Assembly: GCF_007827455.1 (NCBI RefSeq)
Contig: NZ_VISM01000001.1
Span: 2,209,501-2,273,500 of the forward strand
Origin: Lutibacter sp. Hel_I_33_5
Lineage (GTDB): Bacteria > Bacteroidota > Bacteroidia > Flavobacteriales > Flavobacteriaceae
Direction: 5' to 3'
DNA: 64,000 bases
Shown: piece after piece, positions 8,215 through 16,664 of the stretch
Layout: the number at the start of each line of letters is the position of its first letter
Position numbering within the stretch: position 1 is the stretch's first letter
Notes under the pieces: generated by a model
Told to the model about the DNA's origin: nothing
What the model saw: only the letters and a program-made list of their open reading frames with translations
Databases searched by the model: none
Translations under genes and position numbers: made by a program

Positions 8215-9990
8215 TTAATTCGTTACCTCAATCAATTTATTTCTATAGGCAGTTAATAATTTGGATTTAGAGATAAATCCAACATATTTATGATCTTTTA
8301 TAACAGGTAAATTCCAAGCATTACTTTCTTTAAATTTCTGCATGATTTTTTCTACAGAATCAGTATAAAAAATTATTCCAGGAGCAGTCTTCATTACAGT
8401 TTCAACGGTTACTTTATCGTACATTTCTCTATCAAACATTATAGGTCTAATATCATCTAACAAAACAATTCCTAAAAATTGCTTTTCATCATTTATGACA
8501 GGAAAGATGTTTCTAGTTGAATTTGAAACAGCTTTTTTTAGCATAGTTCCTAATAGCATTTCTGGTTGAACGGTTTTAAAATTTGTTTCAATAAGCTTAT
8601 CAATTTTCATCATCATTAAGACATTTTTGTCTTTATCATGTGTAATAAGTTCACCTCTTTTTGCGAGTTCCACTGTGTAAATAGAATTTGAAATAAAGTA
8701 TTTAGTAAATGCATATGAAATTGCAGCGACTAACATTAGCGGGACAAATAAATCATAACCGCCAGTAATTTCTGCAATCAAGAAAATGGCGGTTAAAGGG
8801 GCATGTAAAACACCAGCCATTAAGCCTGTCATGCCAATTAATGTAAAATTAGATTCTGAAACATTACCTCCTAATTGATTTATAATTTTAGCAAACACAT
8901 TTCCCAGTGCAGAACCCATCACTAAAGTCGGTATAAAGATTCCTCCAACACCACCAGCCGCAAAAGTAGTGGTCATGGCAATAGCTTTGAATAAAGTGAT
9001 TAGCAATAAAAAAGCAATGACAATCCAAACATTTTCAAAGTTTACTTTGTAGGGAAAATCGTTTAAAACTTCTACCGTATTTCCTTGTAATAAATTATTG
9101 ATAAGACCATAACCTTCTCCATATAACGGTGGAATTAAATACAGCATAATTCCGATAGCAATTCCACCTAAAATAAGTCTATGAATTGGTTTTTTAATTC
9201 GTTTAAAAAAGTTGGTAATTCTAAAATAAATTTTAGAAAAATAGACAGATGCTAAACCAGTTCCTAATCCTAATAAAATATAATAGAAAATATCTTTTAC
9301 TGCAAAAGAATCGATTAATTCAAAGCCTAGTAAAGCATCTTTCTCAAAGAAAAAATACGAGGTAATTACAGCAGAAACCGAAGCTAATAATAGCGGAACT
9401 AATGAAGCGAATGCCAAGTCTAAACTAAAGATTTCAATCGCAAAAATAATTGCGGCAACAGGCGCTTTAAACATTGAAGACATAGCACCAGCAGTTGCAC
9501 AACCAATCAGTAGCATTCTGGTTTTAGTATTCATATGGAACATTTGTGCCAAATTAGAACCTAACGCTGCTCCTGTACTTACGGCTGGACCTTGTAATCC
9601 TGCAGAACCCCCAAAACCAACAGTAATAGGTGCAGTAATTAATGATGCATAGATTTTGTATTTTTCTATAATTCCACTTCGTTTAGAAATTGAATGTAGT
9701 GTTGTAGAAATTCCATGTCCGATTTCTTTTTTAATGAACCTTTTTTTGATGTAATACACTAAAATCAAACCAATAATTGGGAAAATAAAATACAAGGAAT
9801 AATGAAAGTCTTTAATAAATTTCCCTTCTAGAATATTCTGGAAAAAGAAGGTTAAGTTTTTTAAAACTACAGTTCCTAAACCTGCTAAAAAACCAACTAA
9901 AATACTTAAAACATATATAAATTGTTGTTCGGAAATATGCTTATATCTCCAAATCAGAATTTTTTTAAATATGTCTTTTGTCTGTAGCAT
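8215..9990 (-). CDS. ClC-family chloride channel/transporter with CBS pair
   Basis: A ClC-type anion protein of 591 residues with about ten to twelve membrane helices (25-435) and two C-terminal CBS domains (about 455-585). Selectivity-filter signatures are visible: GFGGSAGLQGPA at 125-136 and GVGGIFIPTLVMG further on. The usual GREGP gating glutamate (E148 in E. coli CLC-ec1) is glutamine here (Q133). The proton-pathway glutamate E203 aligns with I187 in FAIEIFS. Both changes argue for passive chloride conduction rather than H+/Cl- exchange, which is an inference. The gene is convergent with the DUF5916 gene, with only one base between stop codons. Confidence 0.92.
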   Translation of the reverse strand: MLQTKDIFKKILIWRYKHISEQQFIYVLSILVGFLAGLGTVVLKNLTFFFQNILEGKFIKDFHYSLYFIFPIIGLILVYYIKKRFIKKEIGHGISTTLHSISKRSGIIEKYKIYASLITAPITVGFGGSAGLQGPAVSTGAALGSNLAQMFHMNTKTRMLLIGCATAGAMSSMFKAPVAAIIFAIEIFSLDLAFASLVPLLLASVSAVITSYFFFEKDALLGFELIDSFAVKDIFYYILLGLGTGLASVYFSKIYFRITNFFKRIKKPIHRLILGGIAIGIMLYLIPPLYGEGYGLINNLLQGNTVEVLNDFPYKVNFENVWIVIAFLLLITLFKAIAMTTTFAAGGVGGIFIPTLVMGSALGNVFAKIINQLGGNVSESNFTLIGMTGLMAGVLHAPLTAIFLIAEITGGYDLFVPLMLVAAISYAFTKYFISNSIYTVELAKRGELITHDKDKNVLMMMKIDKLIETNFKTVQPEMLLGTMLKKAVSNSTRNIFPVINDEKQFLGIVLLDDIRPIMFDREMYDKVTVETVMKTAPGIIFYTDSVEKIMQKFKESNAWNLPVIKDHKYVGFISKSKLLTAYRNKLIEVTN

Positions 9991-10012
9991 TAATTTTCTT
10001 TACATATTCTAC

Positions 10013-10057
10013 TTGAGTGTAGTCGAAAGGTTTTTGTAGTTCTCGACTGCGCTCGAA
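10013..10057. repeat. Imperfect palindromic intergenic repeat (CTCGA type)
   Basis: The arms 10013-10027 and 10042-10057 are inverted copies differing mainly by pyrimidine transitions, so GU pairs would keep an RNA stem. The right arm, GTTCTCGACTGCGCTCGAA, resembles the element at 14185-14222. It lies between the ClC gene and the envelope operon. Confidence 0.5.
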
Positions 10058-10147
10058 CAGCCATTTTTCATAATATTTTCATTGCAAATAAAATGAAGTT
10101 ATCTCAGAAATAATTTAATAGATCGCTTCTTAAAATCCCGATGACAT

Positions 10148-10855
10148 TTAGTTAGATTTTTTCAAAATATCAGTCCCTAAATACCCATCATCTTTATTGT
10201 AATACCAAGCTCTAGTTTTAGGCATTTTTACACCATTAATTATTTCTTCACCTGTCAATAAAATATACTCTCCACTATCTTTAACTTTTTTGTAAAATTG
10301 ATACACTTCCATTGCATAGGTTTTCGGGTTGAAGTAAAAATACCAGGTATCTTTTCCAACTTCTTTTGTGTAGGTTGCTTTTAAAACCAAATAGTCTTTT
10401 CCTTTAAATTTTCTTTTCTCAATTTTTGAGTCAAGAATAGTTCCAGGGTCTTTTAATTTCATGGGTAAGCCATACAAATAGGTGTAATAATTTTTATACA
10501 AATTTGCTCTTTTGCAACTTAATTTATGCTCAGTTTTAAGTTCTTCAGATGGGTTTTCATCACCATTAAAAACAATTTTACACGCATCTTTTGTAACTTG
10601 ATATTCAGTTGTGTTTTCTCCAGAAGCTGCTTTTACATAAAAAAATTCTTCAGGTAGATTTATGCTGATTGTACTATCACGATTTGGTTTTTTAGGAATC
10701 TCCATCGTAACATATAAAGTTCCTTTAAATGTTTCCCAATTTCCGTTAGGATCGTGATACTTAATTGCTTTGTCTAATAGTTGTTCTCCTGTAAGTTCTT
10801 GTGAAAAACTTAATACAGTTGTAAATAGGAATAAAAGTGTGGTTAGTTTTTTCAT
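10148..10855 (-). CDS. DUF6503-like periplasmic protein
   Basis: A 235-residue exported protein with signal peptide ending LSFSQ near residue 19. It carries the YHDPNGNWETFKGTLYVTM opening and the DTWYFYFNPKTYAMEVYQFY segment that I associate with DUF6503, a Bacteroidota family with a LolA/LppX-like beta-sheet look. Two cysteines in the middle (KDACKIVF and KLSCKRA) could form a disulfide. It is the last gene of a three-gene minus-strand operon, 4 bp after the TPR lipoprotein. A lipid- or lipoprotein-related envelope role is possible but not shown by the sequence. Confidence 0.7.
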   Translation of the reverse strand: MKKLTTLLFLFTTVLSFSQELTGEQLLDKAIKYHDPNGNWETFKGTLYVTMEIPKKPNRDSTISINLPEEFFYVKAASGENTTEYQVTKDACKIVFNGDENPSEELKTEHKLSCKRANLYKNYYTYLYGLPMKLKDPGTILDSKIEKRKFKGKDYLVLKATYTKEVGKDTWYFYFNPKTYAMEVYQFYKKVKDSGEYILLTGEEIINGVKMPKTRAWYYNKDDGYLGTDILKKSN

Positions 10856-10859
10856 GATA

Positions 10860-11702
10860 TTATTTTTTTGTCAATGATAATTTTAACGCTTCAAAATCAT
10901 CTAAATATAATTGCCTTAACGTTTCTACATATGGTCTTTTATTATAATATCCTTCATTAAAATCTTTAATAGCATCGTCAATCATTGTTTTTGCTTCATT
11001 AATTTTTCCTTGTTCTTTATAAATTAACGCTAAATAGTATTTTCCATCGGCACTAAAACCATAAGAATTTTTTAAAAGACGATTAAAATTAGCTTCAGCT
11101 TTTTCAAGGTTTTTTGATTCAAAATATGCAATGCCTTTATATAAAAAAGCTGTTACATCAACAGAATTTTCACTAAAGTCTTTAATTTCTTTGTCAATGT
11201 ATTTATCAAAATAATCAATAGAATTTTTATAATCTTTTAAACCTAAGTATGCTATTCCTCGCCAACAATCTACACTTAATCCTTGAGGAGCATCTATAAA
11301 GTTAGGTGTTAGTATATCCGATGCATCAAAATCTACAATTGCTTTTTTATAATCTCTATAAAACCATAGATATAAATATCCACGCCAAGGTTGCCAGTAG
11401 GTAGAGTCATATAATACTGCTTTATCAAATAAAGGCTTCCATTTATGAGGCATTCCTCTTTTTAAATATGGGATTGATAATTCTCTCCAAGCATCTCCAT
11501 TTTTTGGATTTAAAGCAATTGCTTTTTCAGTATAAGTCATCATTTTAGGCGATCCTTGCAAATATGGACCTAAAATATAATGTCCTCCGTTAATCATTTC
11601 ATCAGATTTGATGATTTTTTCTTTTATTGTTAGTTCTTTTTTACAAGAATTAATAGATAAAGCAATAATTATACTAAGGCAATATTTCAACAATTTTTCC
11701 AT
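10860..11702 (-). CDS. TPR-repeat lipoprotein
   Basis: A predicted lipoprotein of 280 residues from the ATG at 11702 (a TTG two codons upstream is an alternative). The lipobox SINSC puts the acylated cysteine at residue 20. The mature part contains several tetratricopeptide-like units, for example AIALNPKNGDAWRELSIPYL, DCWRGIAYLGLKDYKNSIDYF, AFLYKGIAYFESKNLEKAEANF and GKYYLALIYKEQGKINEAKTM. TPRs mediate protein-protein contacts. The start overlaps the upstream gene by 29 bp, implying translational coupling. I cannot name its partner. Confidence 0.75.
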   Translation of the reverse strand: MEKLLKYCLSIIIALSINSCKKELTIKEKIIKSDEMINGGHYILGPYLQGSPKMMTYTEKAIALNPKNGDAWRELSIPYLKRGMPHKWKPLFDKAVLYDSTYWQPWRGYLYLWFYRDYKKAIVDFDASDILTPNFIDAPQGLSVDCWRGIAYLGLKDYKNSIDYFDKYIDKEIKDFSENSVDVTAFLYKGIAYFESKNLEKAEANFNRLLKNSYGFSADGKYYLALIYKEQGKINEAKTMIDDAIKDFNEGYYNKRPYVETLRQLYLDDFEALKLSLTKK

Positions 11703-12228
11703 TTTCAATTCTATATAGTATATACATGTGGTAATTATATTTTTTTTCGTTTTCGAAACTTAACTCATTCCAGTTTTCTGAATTTGATGTTAATTCTAAT
11801 AATTCATTTACCATTTCATCATTTAGATTTGTTTCCTCTAAATCTAAATTCATTTTGGTAATTTTAAACCAACCTGCTTTTCCTTCACAATTGATTAAGA
11901 AACGGAAGTTTAAATAACCTGAATCTGAAAACTTTTTTGAATTATATTTTGATAAAATATTTTTTCTGAAATATCCTTTGTTTTTATAAAAAGCATATTT
12001 GGGTAATCCATGATGTTTACCTAGAATTTTTTTTTCACCACATAACTTCATATCGTTTAAAAGTGAAGTTTTTTCATCTATAAATCCAATATATTTAGGG
12101 TATTTCTTAAGGTCTTCTGAGTATTTCCCTACTTTAGTGTAGTATATTATGGATAAAGCTAGAAATATTAAAAGTAAAAGACTTACTATAGATATACCAG
12201 TAATTTTAAAAATCTTCTTTTTCTTCAT
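11674..12228 (-). CDS. Single-pass membrane protein of unknown function
   Basis: A 184-residue protein with a basic N-terminus and one transmembrane helix (about residues 10-30), then a soluble periplasmic part. The segment GYLNFRFLINCEGKAGWFKI near 104-123 resembles the beta-strand core of TonB C-terminal-like domains seen in Bacteroidota. I would not assign a function. It opens the operon that continues with the overlapping TPR lipoprotein and the DUF6503-like protein. No clear promoter separates it from aspS, only the aspS terminator. Confidence 0.6.
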   Translation of the reverse strand: MKKKKIFKITGISIVSLLLLIFLALSIIYYTKVGKYSEDLKKYPKYIGFIDEKTSLLNDMKLCGEKKILGKHHGLPKYAFYKNKGYFRKNILSKYNSKKFSDSGYLNFRFLINCEGKAGWFKITKMNLDLEETNLNDEMVNELLELTSNSENWNELSFENEKKYNYHMYILYRIENGKIVEILP

Positions 12229-12245
12229 TCAATAAAAATACTAAA

Positions 12246-12275
12246 AAATCCCAACCTAAATTTAGATTGGGATTT
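12246..12275 (-). terminator. Intrinsic terminator of aspS
   Basis: AAATCCCAA at 12246-12254 pairs with TTGGGATTT at 12267-12275, and the inner CTAAATTTAG is also self-complementary. On the minus strand the stem is followed by a run of T, 42 bp past the aspS stop. Confidence 0.8.
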
Positions 12276-12290
12276 AATATTATTATGTGA

Positions 12291-12309
12291 AACTGAAACA
12301 AGTTCAGTT
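12291..12309. repeat. Short palindrome (AACTGAA-ACAAG-TTCAGTT)
   Basis: A perfect 7-bp inverted repeat with a 5-bp loop, followed by TGACG. The trailing GAC and the design match other intergenic palindromes here (14173-14236, 38505-38522, 48761-48820). It could be a dispersed repeat or part of the aspS 3' end. Confidence 0.4.
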
Positions 12310-12316
12310 TGACGTT

Positions 12317-14071
12317 TTATTCCTCCATATCTAACTGAATACTCAACTCTTTTAATTGATCGTTATCAATAGTTGCAGGCGCGTCAATCATTACATCACG
12401 CCCAGAATTGTTTTTAGGGAAGGCAATAAAATCACGAATCGTTTCTTGACCACCTAAAATTGCAACCAATCTATCCAAACCAAAAGCCAATCCACCATGT
12501 GGCGGAGCACCATATTCAAAAGCATCCATTAGAAATCCGAATTGTGCTTTCGCTTCTTCTTCAGAAAACCCTAAATGACGCAACATCGTTGCCTGAATTT
12601 GTTTATCATGAATTCTAATAGAACCCCCACCAATTTCGTTACCATTTAAAACTAAATCGTATGCATTTGCTTTTACTGCACCAGGATCGGTATCTAATAA
12701 TTCTAATTGACCAGGTTTTGGAGACGTAAACGGATGATGCATTGCATGATAATGACCCGTTTCTTCATCTAATTCTAATAACGGGAAATCGATTACCCAA
12801 AGTGGTGCAAATTCTTTAGGATTACGTAATCCTAAACGCTCAGCCATTTCCATACGTAAGGCAGATAATTGCGCTCTTACTTTATTGGTTTCGCCAGATA
12901 AAACACAGATTAAATCACCAGCTTTTGCGCCAGTAACTTCCGCCCATTTAGCCAAATCACCTTGATTGTAAAATTTATCAACCGAAGATTTAAAAGTACC
13001 GTCATCATTACATCTACAATATACCATTCCTAAAGCGCCAACTTGAGGTCTACGTACCCAATCAATAATTTTATCAATCTCTTTTCTTGTATGTTTATTT
13101 CCACCAGGAATTGCAATTCCAACCACCAATTCAGCATTGTTAAAAACACCAAATTCTTTATGCTGTGCAACTTCGTTTAGCTCGCCAAACTCCATTCCAA
13201 AACGAATATCTGGTTTGTCATTTCCATACAAACGCATGGCATCATCAAATAACATTCTTGGAAATTTATCAACGTCAACACCATTAATTTCTTTTAATAA
13301 ATGACGCGTCATTCCTTCAAAAACTTCCAAAATATCTTCCTGTTCAACAAACGCCATTTCACAGTCAATTTGAGTAAATTCAGGTTGTCTGTCGGCACGT
13401 AAATCTTCGTCTCTAAAACATTTTACAATCTGAAAATACTTATCCATTCCACCAACCATTAAAAGTTGTTTAAATGTTTGTGGACTCTGTGGTAATGCAT
13501 AAAACTGACCAGCATTCATACGAGAAGGAACTACAAAATCTCGCGCTCCTTCTGGCGTAGATTTTATTAAATACGGAGTTTCAACATCAATAAACCCTTT
13601 GTCAGATAAATATTTTCTAACTTCCATAGAAACCTTATGACGAAAAACTAAACTGTCTTTCACAGGATTTCTACGAATATCTAAATACCGATATTTCATT
13701 CTAATATCTTCACCACCATCCGTTTCATCTTCAATTGTAAAAGGCGGAAGCTTAGCTTCATTAAGTATCTCCAATTTGTTTACAAGAACTTCAATGTCTC
13801 CAGTTTTTATTTTGTCATTTTTAGATTCACGCTCTATTACAGTTCCTGTAACTTGCACCACAAATTCTCTACCTAAAGATTTTGCTTTGTCCATCATTGC
13901 TGCAGGCGTACGTTCTTCGTCAAAAATTAACTGCGTAATTCCGTAACGATCACGTAAATCTACCCAAATCATAAAACCCTTATCGCGGCTTTTTTGCACC
14001 CAACCAGCTAACGTTACTTCTTTATTTATATCAGACGATCTTAACTCGCCACAAGAATGACTTCTATACAT
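12317..14071 (-). CDS. aspS: Aspartyl-tRNA synthetase
   Basis: Charges tRNA-Asp with aspartate. The ATG at 14071 gives 584 residues starting [11 protein letters not shown], the usual bacterial start. An upstream TTG would add eight residues. The N-terminal OB-fold anticodon-binding domain ([20 protein letters not shown]) precedes the class II core with motif 2 [16 protein letters not shown] and motif 3 [11 protein letters not shown]. The large GAD insertion of bacterial enzymes is present. A hairpin terminator follows. A -7-like box TAATTTTG (14100-14093, minus strand) lies 21 bp before the start. Confidence 0.97.
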   Translation of the reverse strand: MYRSHSCGELRSSDINKEVTLAGWVQKSRDKGFMIWVDLRDRYGITQLIFDEERTPAAMMDKAKSLGREFVVQVTGTVIERESKNDKIKTGDIEVLVNKLEILNEAKLPPFTIEDETDGGEDIRMKYRYLDIRRNPVKDSLVFRHKVSMEVRKYLSDKGFIDVETPYLIKSTPEGARDFVVPSRMNAGQFYALPQSPQTFKQLLMVGGMDKYFQIVKCFRDEDLRADRQPEFTQIDCEMAFVEQEDILEVFEGMTRHLLKEINGVDVDKFPRMLFDDAMRLYGNDKPDIRFGMEFGELNEVAQHKEFGVFNNAELVVGIAIPGGNKHTRKEIDKIIDWVRRPQVGALGMVYCRCNDDGTFKSSVDKFYNQGDLAKWAEVTGAKAGDLICVLSGETNKVRAQLSALRMEMAERLGLRNPKEFAPLWVIDFPLLELDEETGHYHAMHHPFTSPKPGQLELLDTDPGAVKANAYDLVLNGNEIGGGSIRIHDKQIQATMLRHLGFSEEEAKAQFGFLMDAFEYGAPPHGGLAFGLDRLVAILGGQETIRDFIAFPKNNSGRDVMIDAPATIDNDQLKELSIQLDMEE

Positions 14072-14172
14072 TTCTATCGAAAATTTAAGCAACAAAATTA
14101 ATCATTTTCTATTGAATAACCTTTTTTTGGGCGTTCATTTCTAAACAGAAATATCCCGCTTTTCGTTATATC

Positions 14173-14236
14173 TTTTTAATTTTGTTCTCGATACAATTCT
14201 GCGAAAAGCAGAATTACTCGAAGCGACAATTAAAAA
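14173..14236. repeat. Nested palindromic intergenic element
   Basis: The outer arms TTTTTAATT (14173-14181) and AATTAAAAA (14228-14236) enclose a perfect hairpin, AATTCTGC (14195-14202) and GCAGAATT (14208-14215) with a GAAAA loop. The CTCGA flanks resemble the element at 10042-10057. It lies between aspS and the cupin gene and encodes nothing visible. Confidence 0.55.
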
Positions 14237-14274
14237 GGATGTCACTTCAATCGGTAACGCAACATTTAGTTTCG

Positions 14275-14282
14275 TAAATTTG
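14275..14282 (+). promoter_or_regulatory. Candidate -7 box for the cupin gene (leaderless geometry)
   Basis: TAAATTTG matches TAnnTTTG and ends only 5 bp before the ATG at 14288. If used, the transcript would begin at or next to the start codon. Confidence 0.4.
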
Positions 14283-14287
14283 TTGCT

Positions 14288-14647
14288 ATGAGTGTAATAA
14301 ATATTCAAGAAAAGTTTGACCTTTTTTCAGATCATTGGTCTCCTAAAAAAATAGGCGAATTAAACGGACAGCAAATCTTACTAGCAAAAATTAAAGGCGA
14401 GTTTGTATTTCATAAGCACGATAATGAAGACGAACTTTTTATGGTAAAAAAAGGAACTTTAGAAATAGAATTACGTGATAAAACGGTCACAATAAACGAA
14501 GGCGAATTTTATATTGTACCCAAAGGTGTAGAGCATAAACCCATTGCAAAAGAAGAAGTTCATATTTTGTTGTTTGAACCACTTTCTACCAAACACACAG
14601 GTGATGTTGTTGCAGATATAACTGTTGAAAAATATGAAGAAATTTAA
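14288..14647 (+). CDS. Small cupin-domain protein
   Basis: A single-domain cupin of 119 residues. Motif 1 reads HKHDNEDELFMVKKGTLEI (about 42-60), with the HxH and glutamate metal ligands. Motif 2 reads GEFYIVPKGVEHKPIA (about 72-87), with the third histidine. Such proteins bind a divalent metal and act as isomerases, dioxygenases or sensors; the substrate is not evident. It stands alone and ends 2 bp from the convergent DUF4287/DUF5655 gene. Confidence 0.85.
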   Translation: MSVINIQEKFDLFSDHWSPKKIGELNGQQILLAKIKGEFVFHKHDNEDELFMVKKGTLEIELRDKTVTINEGEFYIVPKGVEHKPIAKEEVHILLFEPLSTKHTGDVVADITVEKYEEI

Positions 14648-14649
14648 AA

Positions 14650-15171
14650 CTAATTTGCTTTAGAATATGCTTCTTTTAACCAATTAACCAATTCATTATC
14701 AATTTGCTCTGCATTCGTAAGTTGTACTCTATGAGTACACATAGATCCAAAAGGTCCAGAATTTCCTAATCTTTCTGTTGTAGGTTTGTCTTTTAGTTTT
14801 AAACCTAAATCAATTCTTGTTTTTGTTGCAGGTTTTATCAACGTAAATTGCTTTTTTCTAATAATACTAACACTTGTTTTTTTAGGTGTAATTGTTACAT
14901 CACTTCCAAAACCAGAAACCACTTCTAGCAGTTTTTTATAAATTGGCAATAATTGCTCTTTTCCTTTATATTGATTTACAATCAAATCTTCTGAAGTGTC
15001 CTTGTTTTCTTTAGAAAGTGTTACAATGGTGTTGGCAAAACCATGTGTAACATTGTGTTCTTGTTTTAAGAATTTTACAGTTTCACCATGTTTTGCAAAA
15101 GATTTTATTTTTAAAATTTCTTTCCATTCTTCTAATGATTTACCTGTTTTTTCAGGCATGTTATTAATCAT
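14650..15171 (-). CDS. DUF4287/DUF5655 domain protein
   Basis: A cytosolic protein of 173 residues. The N-terminal KTGKSLEEWKEIL and KHGETVKFLKQEHNVTHGFAN segments are typical of DUF4287 (about 5-55). The C-terminal half, GSDVTITPKKTSVSIIRKKQF through RVQLTNAEQIDNELVNWLKEAY, fits DUF5655. This combination is widespread but not biochemically defined. The alternative start MPEK (ATG at 15159) is possible and would remove four residues. It diverges from rsmI. Confidence 0.8.
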   Translation of the reverse strand: MINNMPEKTGKSLEEWKEILKIKSFAKHGETVKFLKQEHNVTHGFANTIVTLSKENKDTSEDLIVNQYKGKEQLLPIYKKLLEVVSGFGSDVTITPKKTSVSIIRKKQFTLIKPATKTRIDLGLKLKDKPTTERLGNSGPFGSMCTHRVQLTNAEQIDNELVNWLKEAYSKAN

Positions 15172-15239
15172 TGTTTGTAAGCATCACTCATAATAAAATA
15201 TTTTGCGAAGTACTAAAGTAGAAAATTTAAATTAATAAT

Positions 15240-15247
15240 TACATTTG
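15240..15247 (+). promoter_or_regulatory. Candidate -7 box for rsmI (leaderless geometry)
   Basis: TACATTTG matches TAnnTTTG and ends 4 bp before the rsmI ATG, whose position is fixed by conservation of MSKLFLVPTPIGNLED. A transcript from this box would carry essentially no leader. No TTG is seen at -33. Confidence 0.4.
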
Positions 15248-15251
15248 TTCT

Positions 15252-15923
15252 ATGAGCAAACTATTTTTAGTACCAACACCAATAGGTAATTTAGAAGATA
15301 TTACGTTACGGGCTATTCGTGTTTTAAAAGAAGTAGATTTTATTTTAGCTGAAGACACACGTACAAGCGGAAAACTCCTAAAACATTTTGAAATCGCAAC
15401 GCAAATGCATTCTCACCATATGCATAATGAGCATAAATCTGTTGAAGGTGTTGTGAAAAGAATTAAAAATGGAGAAACCTGTGCGTTAATTTCTGACGCA
15501 GGAACACCAGCAATTTCAGACCCAGGATTTTTATTAACCAGAGCATGTGTGCAACATACTATTGAAGTTGATTGTTTGCCAGGTGCAACTGCTTTTGTGC
15601 CAGCGTTGGTTAATTCTGGCTTACCTAATGATAAGTTTGTTTTCGAAGGTTTTTTACCTGTTAAAAAAGGACGTCAAACACGTTTGTTATTATTAGCACA
15701 AGAAACTAGAACCATGATTTTTTACGAATCGCCACATAAATTGGTAAAAACATTAGGGCATTTTGCAGAATATTTTGGAGAAGAGAGGCAAGTTTCGGTT
15801 TCTAGAGAATTAACAAAAATGTTTGAAGAAACCAAGCGAGGAAATATAAAAGAAGTGCTATCATATTATAAAAATAAACCACCTAAAGGTGAGATTGTTG
15901 TAATTGTTGAAGGAAAGAAGTAA
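15252..15923 (+). CDS. rsmI: 16S rRNA (cytidine-1402-2'-O)-methyltransferase
   Basis: RsmI methylates C1402 in the ribosomal P site using S-adenosylmethionine. The tetrapyrrole-methylase fold signatures are clear: LVPTPIGNLEDITLRAI at residues 6-22, AEDTRTSGKLL near 35-45, and ISDAGTPAISDPGF near 77-90. Length 223 is the compact form without the C-terminal extension of E. coli RsmI (286). It ends 6 bp from the convergent XRE regulator gene, with no terminator visible. Confidence 0.95.
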   Translation: MSKLFLVPTPIGNLEDITLRAIRVLKEVDFILAEDTRTSGKLLKHFEIATQMHSHHMHNEHKSVEGVVKRIKNGETCALISDAGTPAISDPGFLLTRACVQHTIEVDCLPGATAFVPALVNSGLPNDKFVFEGFLPVKKGRQTRLLLLAQETRTMIFYESPHKLVKTLGHFAEYFGEERQVSVSRELTKMFEETKRGNIKEVLSYYKNKPPKGEIVVIVEGKK

Positions 15924-15929
15924 AATATA

Positions 15930-16124
15930 TTACTCTTCGATATCAAATAAATATTCTACAGTAACATTAAAAAAACGAGCCATTTTAATAGCCAACGTTA
16001 CAGAAGGATTAAATTTGTTTTTTTCAATGGCATGTATAGTTTGTCGAGAAACACCTAATTTTTCTGCTAATACTCCTTGAGTTAAACTATGTCTGGCACG
16101 TTCAACTTTTATTAAATTTTTCAT
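15930..16124 (-). CDS. Small XRE-family transcriptional regulator
   Basis: A stand-alone helix-turn-helix protein of 64 residues in the Cro/CI fold. The recognition region LAEKLGVSRQTIHAIEKNKFNPS spans about residues 18-40, followed by LAIKMARFFNVTVEYLF. Proteins of this size are usually encoded with a membrane protein and repress their own operon. Its ATG overlaps the stop of the upstream membrane gene (TAATG). Three AAATGTAAA-type half-sites upstream of the pair are a plausible operator. Confidence 0.9.
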   Translation of the reverse strand: MKNLIKVERARHSLTQGVLAEKLGVSRQTIHAIEKNKFNPSVTLAIKMARFFNVTVEYLFDIEE

Positions 16125-16567
16125 TAGTAAACTCGTTTTTTAAGTGCAAAAATAATTAGATAGGACATTAAAAATAAAGTAGCAAAAGTGTCAATACTTA
16201 ATTTTAAATTTTCTGATAAAGCATAAATACCTAATGATAAAACCAATACTATAATTGAAGTAAGTTGATATGATTCTAAACGTAATTTATTTATATAATC
16301 GTCTTCAATTTTTTCTTTAGATAACATATAAATTAATAAGCCTAAAATTGTTAATACTTCAAACAGATGTACAGCAGATTCGCCAAACCATTTTTCTATA
16401 AAAACAGGTTCTAAATCTATAATTTCAGTTGTATTAGTATTGTGTGAATTATAACCTTCACATAAACTTTTTCTACTATTTACTGCAGTAAAAACAACGA
16501 AAAAACCAATAAAAAAAAGTGATAATCCTATTTTTTTCCCCCAATTTGGTAACATTTTTATCTTCAT
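16124..16567 (-). CDS. Four-helix membrane protein paired with XRE regulator
   Basis: From the ATG at 16567 the protein has 147 residues (MKIKMLPNWGKKIG). A longer reading would need a TTG that sits inside the promoter box. Four hydrophobic helices are visible, two before and two after the charged loop SKEKIEDDYINKLRLESY. A periplasmic-looking loop between helices 1 and 2 contains CEGYNSHNTNTTE. It resembles the small membrane partners encoded beside YozG-like regulators, whose role is unknown. Translation is coupled to the regulator through a TAATG overlap. Confidence 0.7.
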   Translation of the reverse strand: MKIKMLPNWGKKIGLSLFFIGFFVVFTAVNSRKSLCEGYNSHNTNTTEIIDLEPVFIEKWFGESAVHLFEVLTILGLLIYMLSKEKIEDDYINKLRLESYQLTSIIVLVLSLGIYALSENLKLSIDTFATLFLMSYLIIFALKKRVY

Positions 16568-16585
16568 AATTCTATTATTTTTATA

Positions 16586-16617
16586 CAAATGTAAATAAAA
16601 CTTTACATTTTTTACAT
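16586..16617 (-). promoter_or_regulatory. Promoter box with three repeated half-sites (candidate XRE operator)
   Basis: On the minus strand TACATTTG (16593-16586) matches the -7 consensus, 18 bp before the ATG at 16567. Overlapping it is an inverted repeat, AAATGTAAA at 16587-16595 and TTTACATTT at 16602-16610, with a third copy TTTACAT at 16611-16617. This arrangement suits autorepression by the adjacent XRE protein. Confidence 0.5.
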
Positions 16618-16664
16618 AAAAACATACTTTTTTATTTGTTTATTTTTGCTTCAAATAAAACTAA

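Noticed and set aside
8208-8226. Small palindrome spanning the DUF5916/ClC stops as a terminator
   Set aside because: The 7-bp imperfect stem has no T run on either strand.
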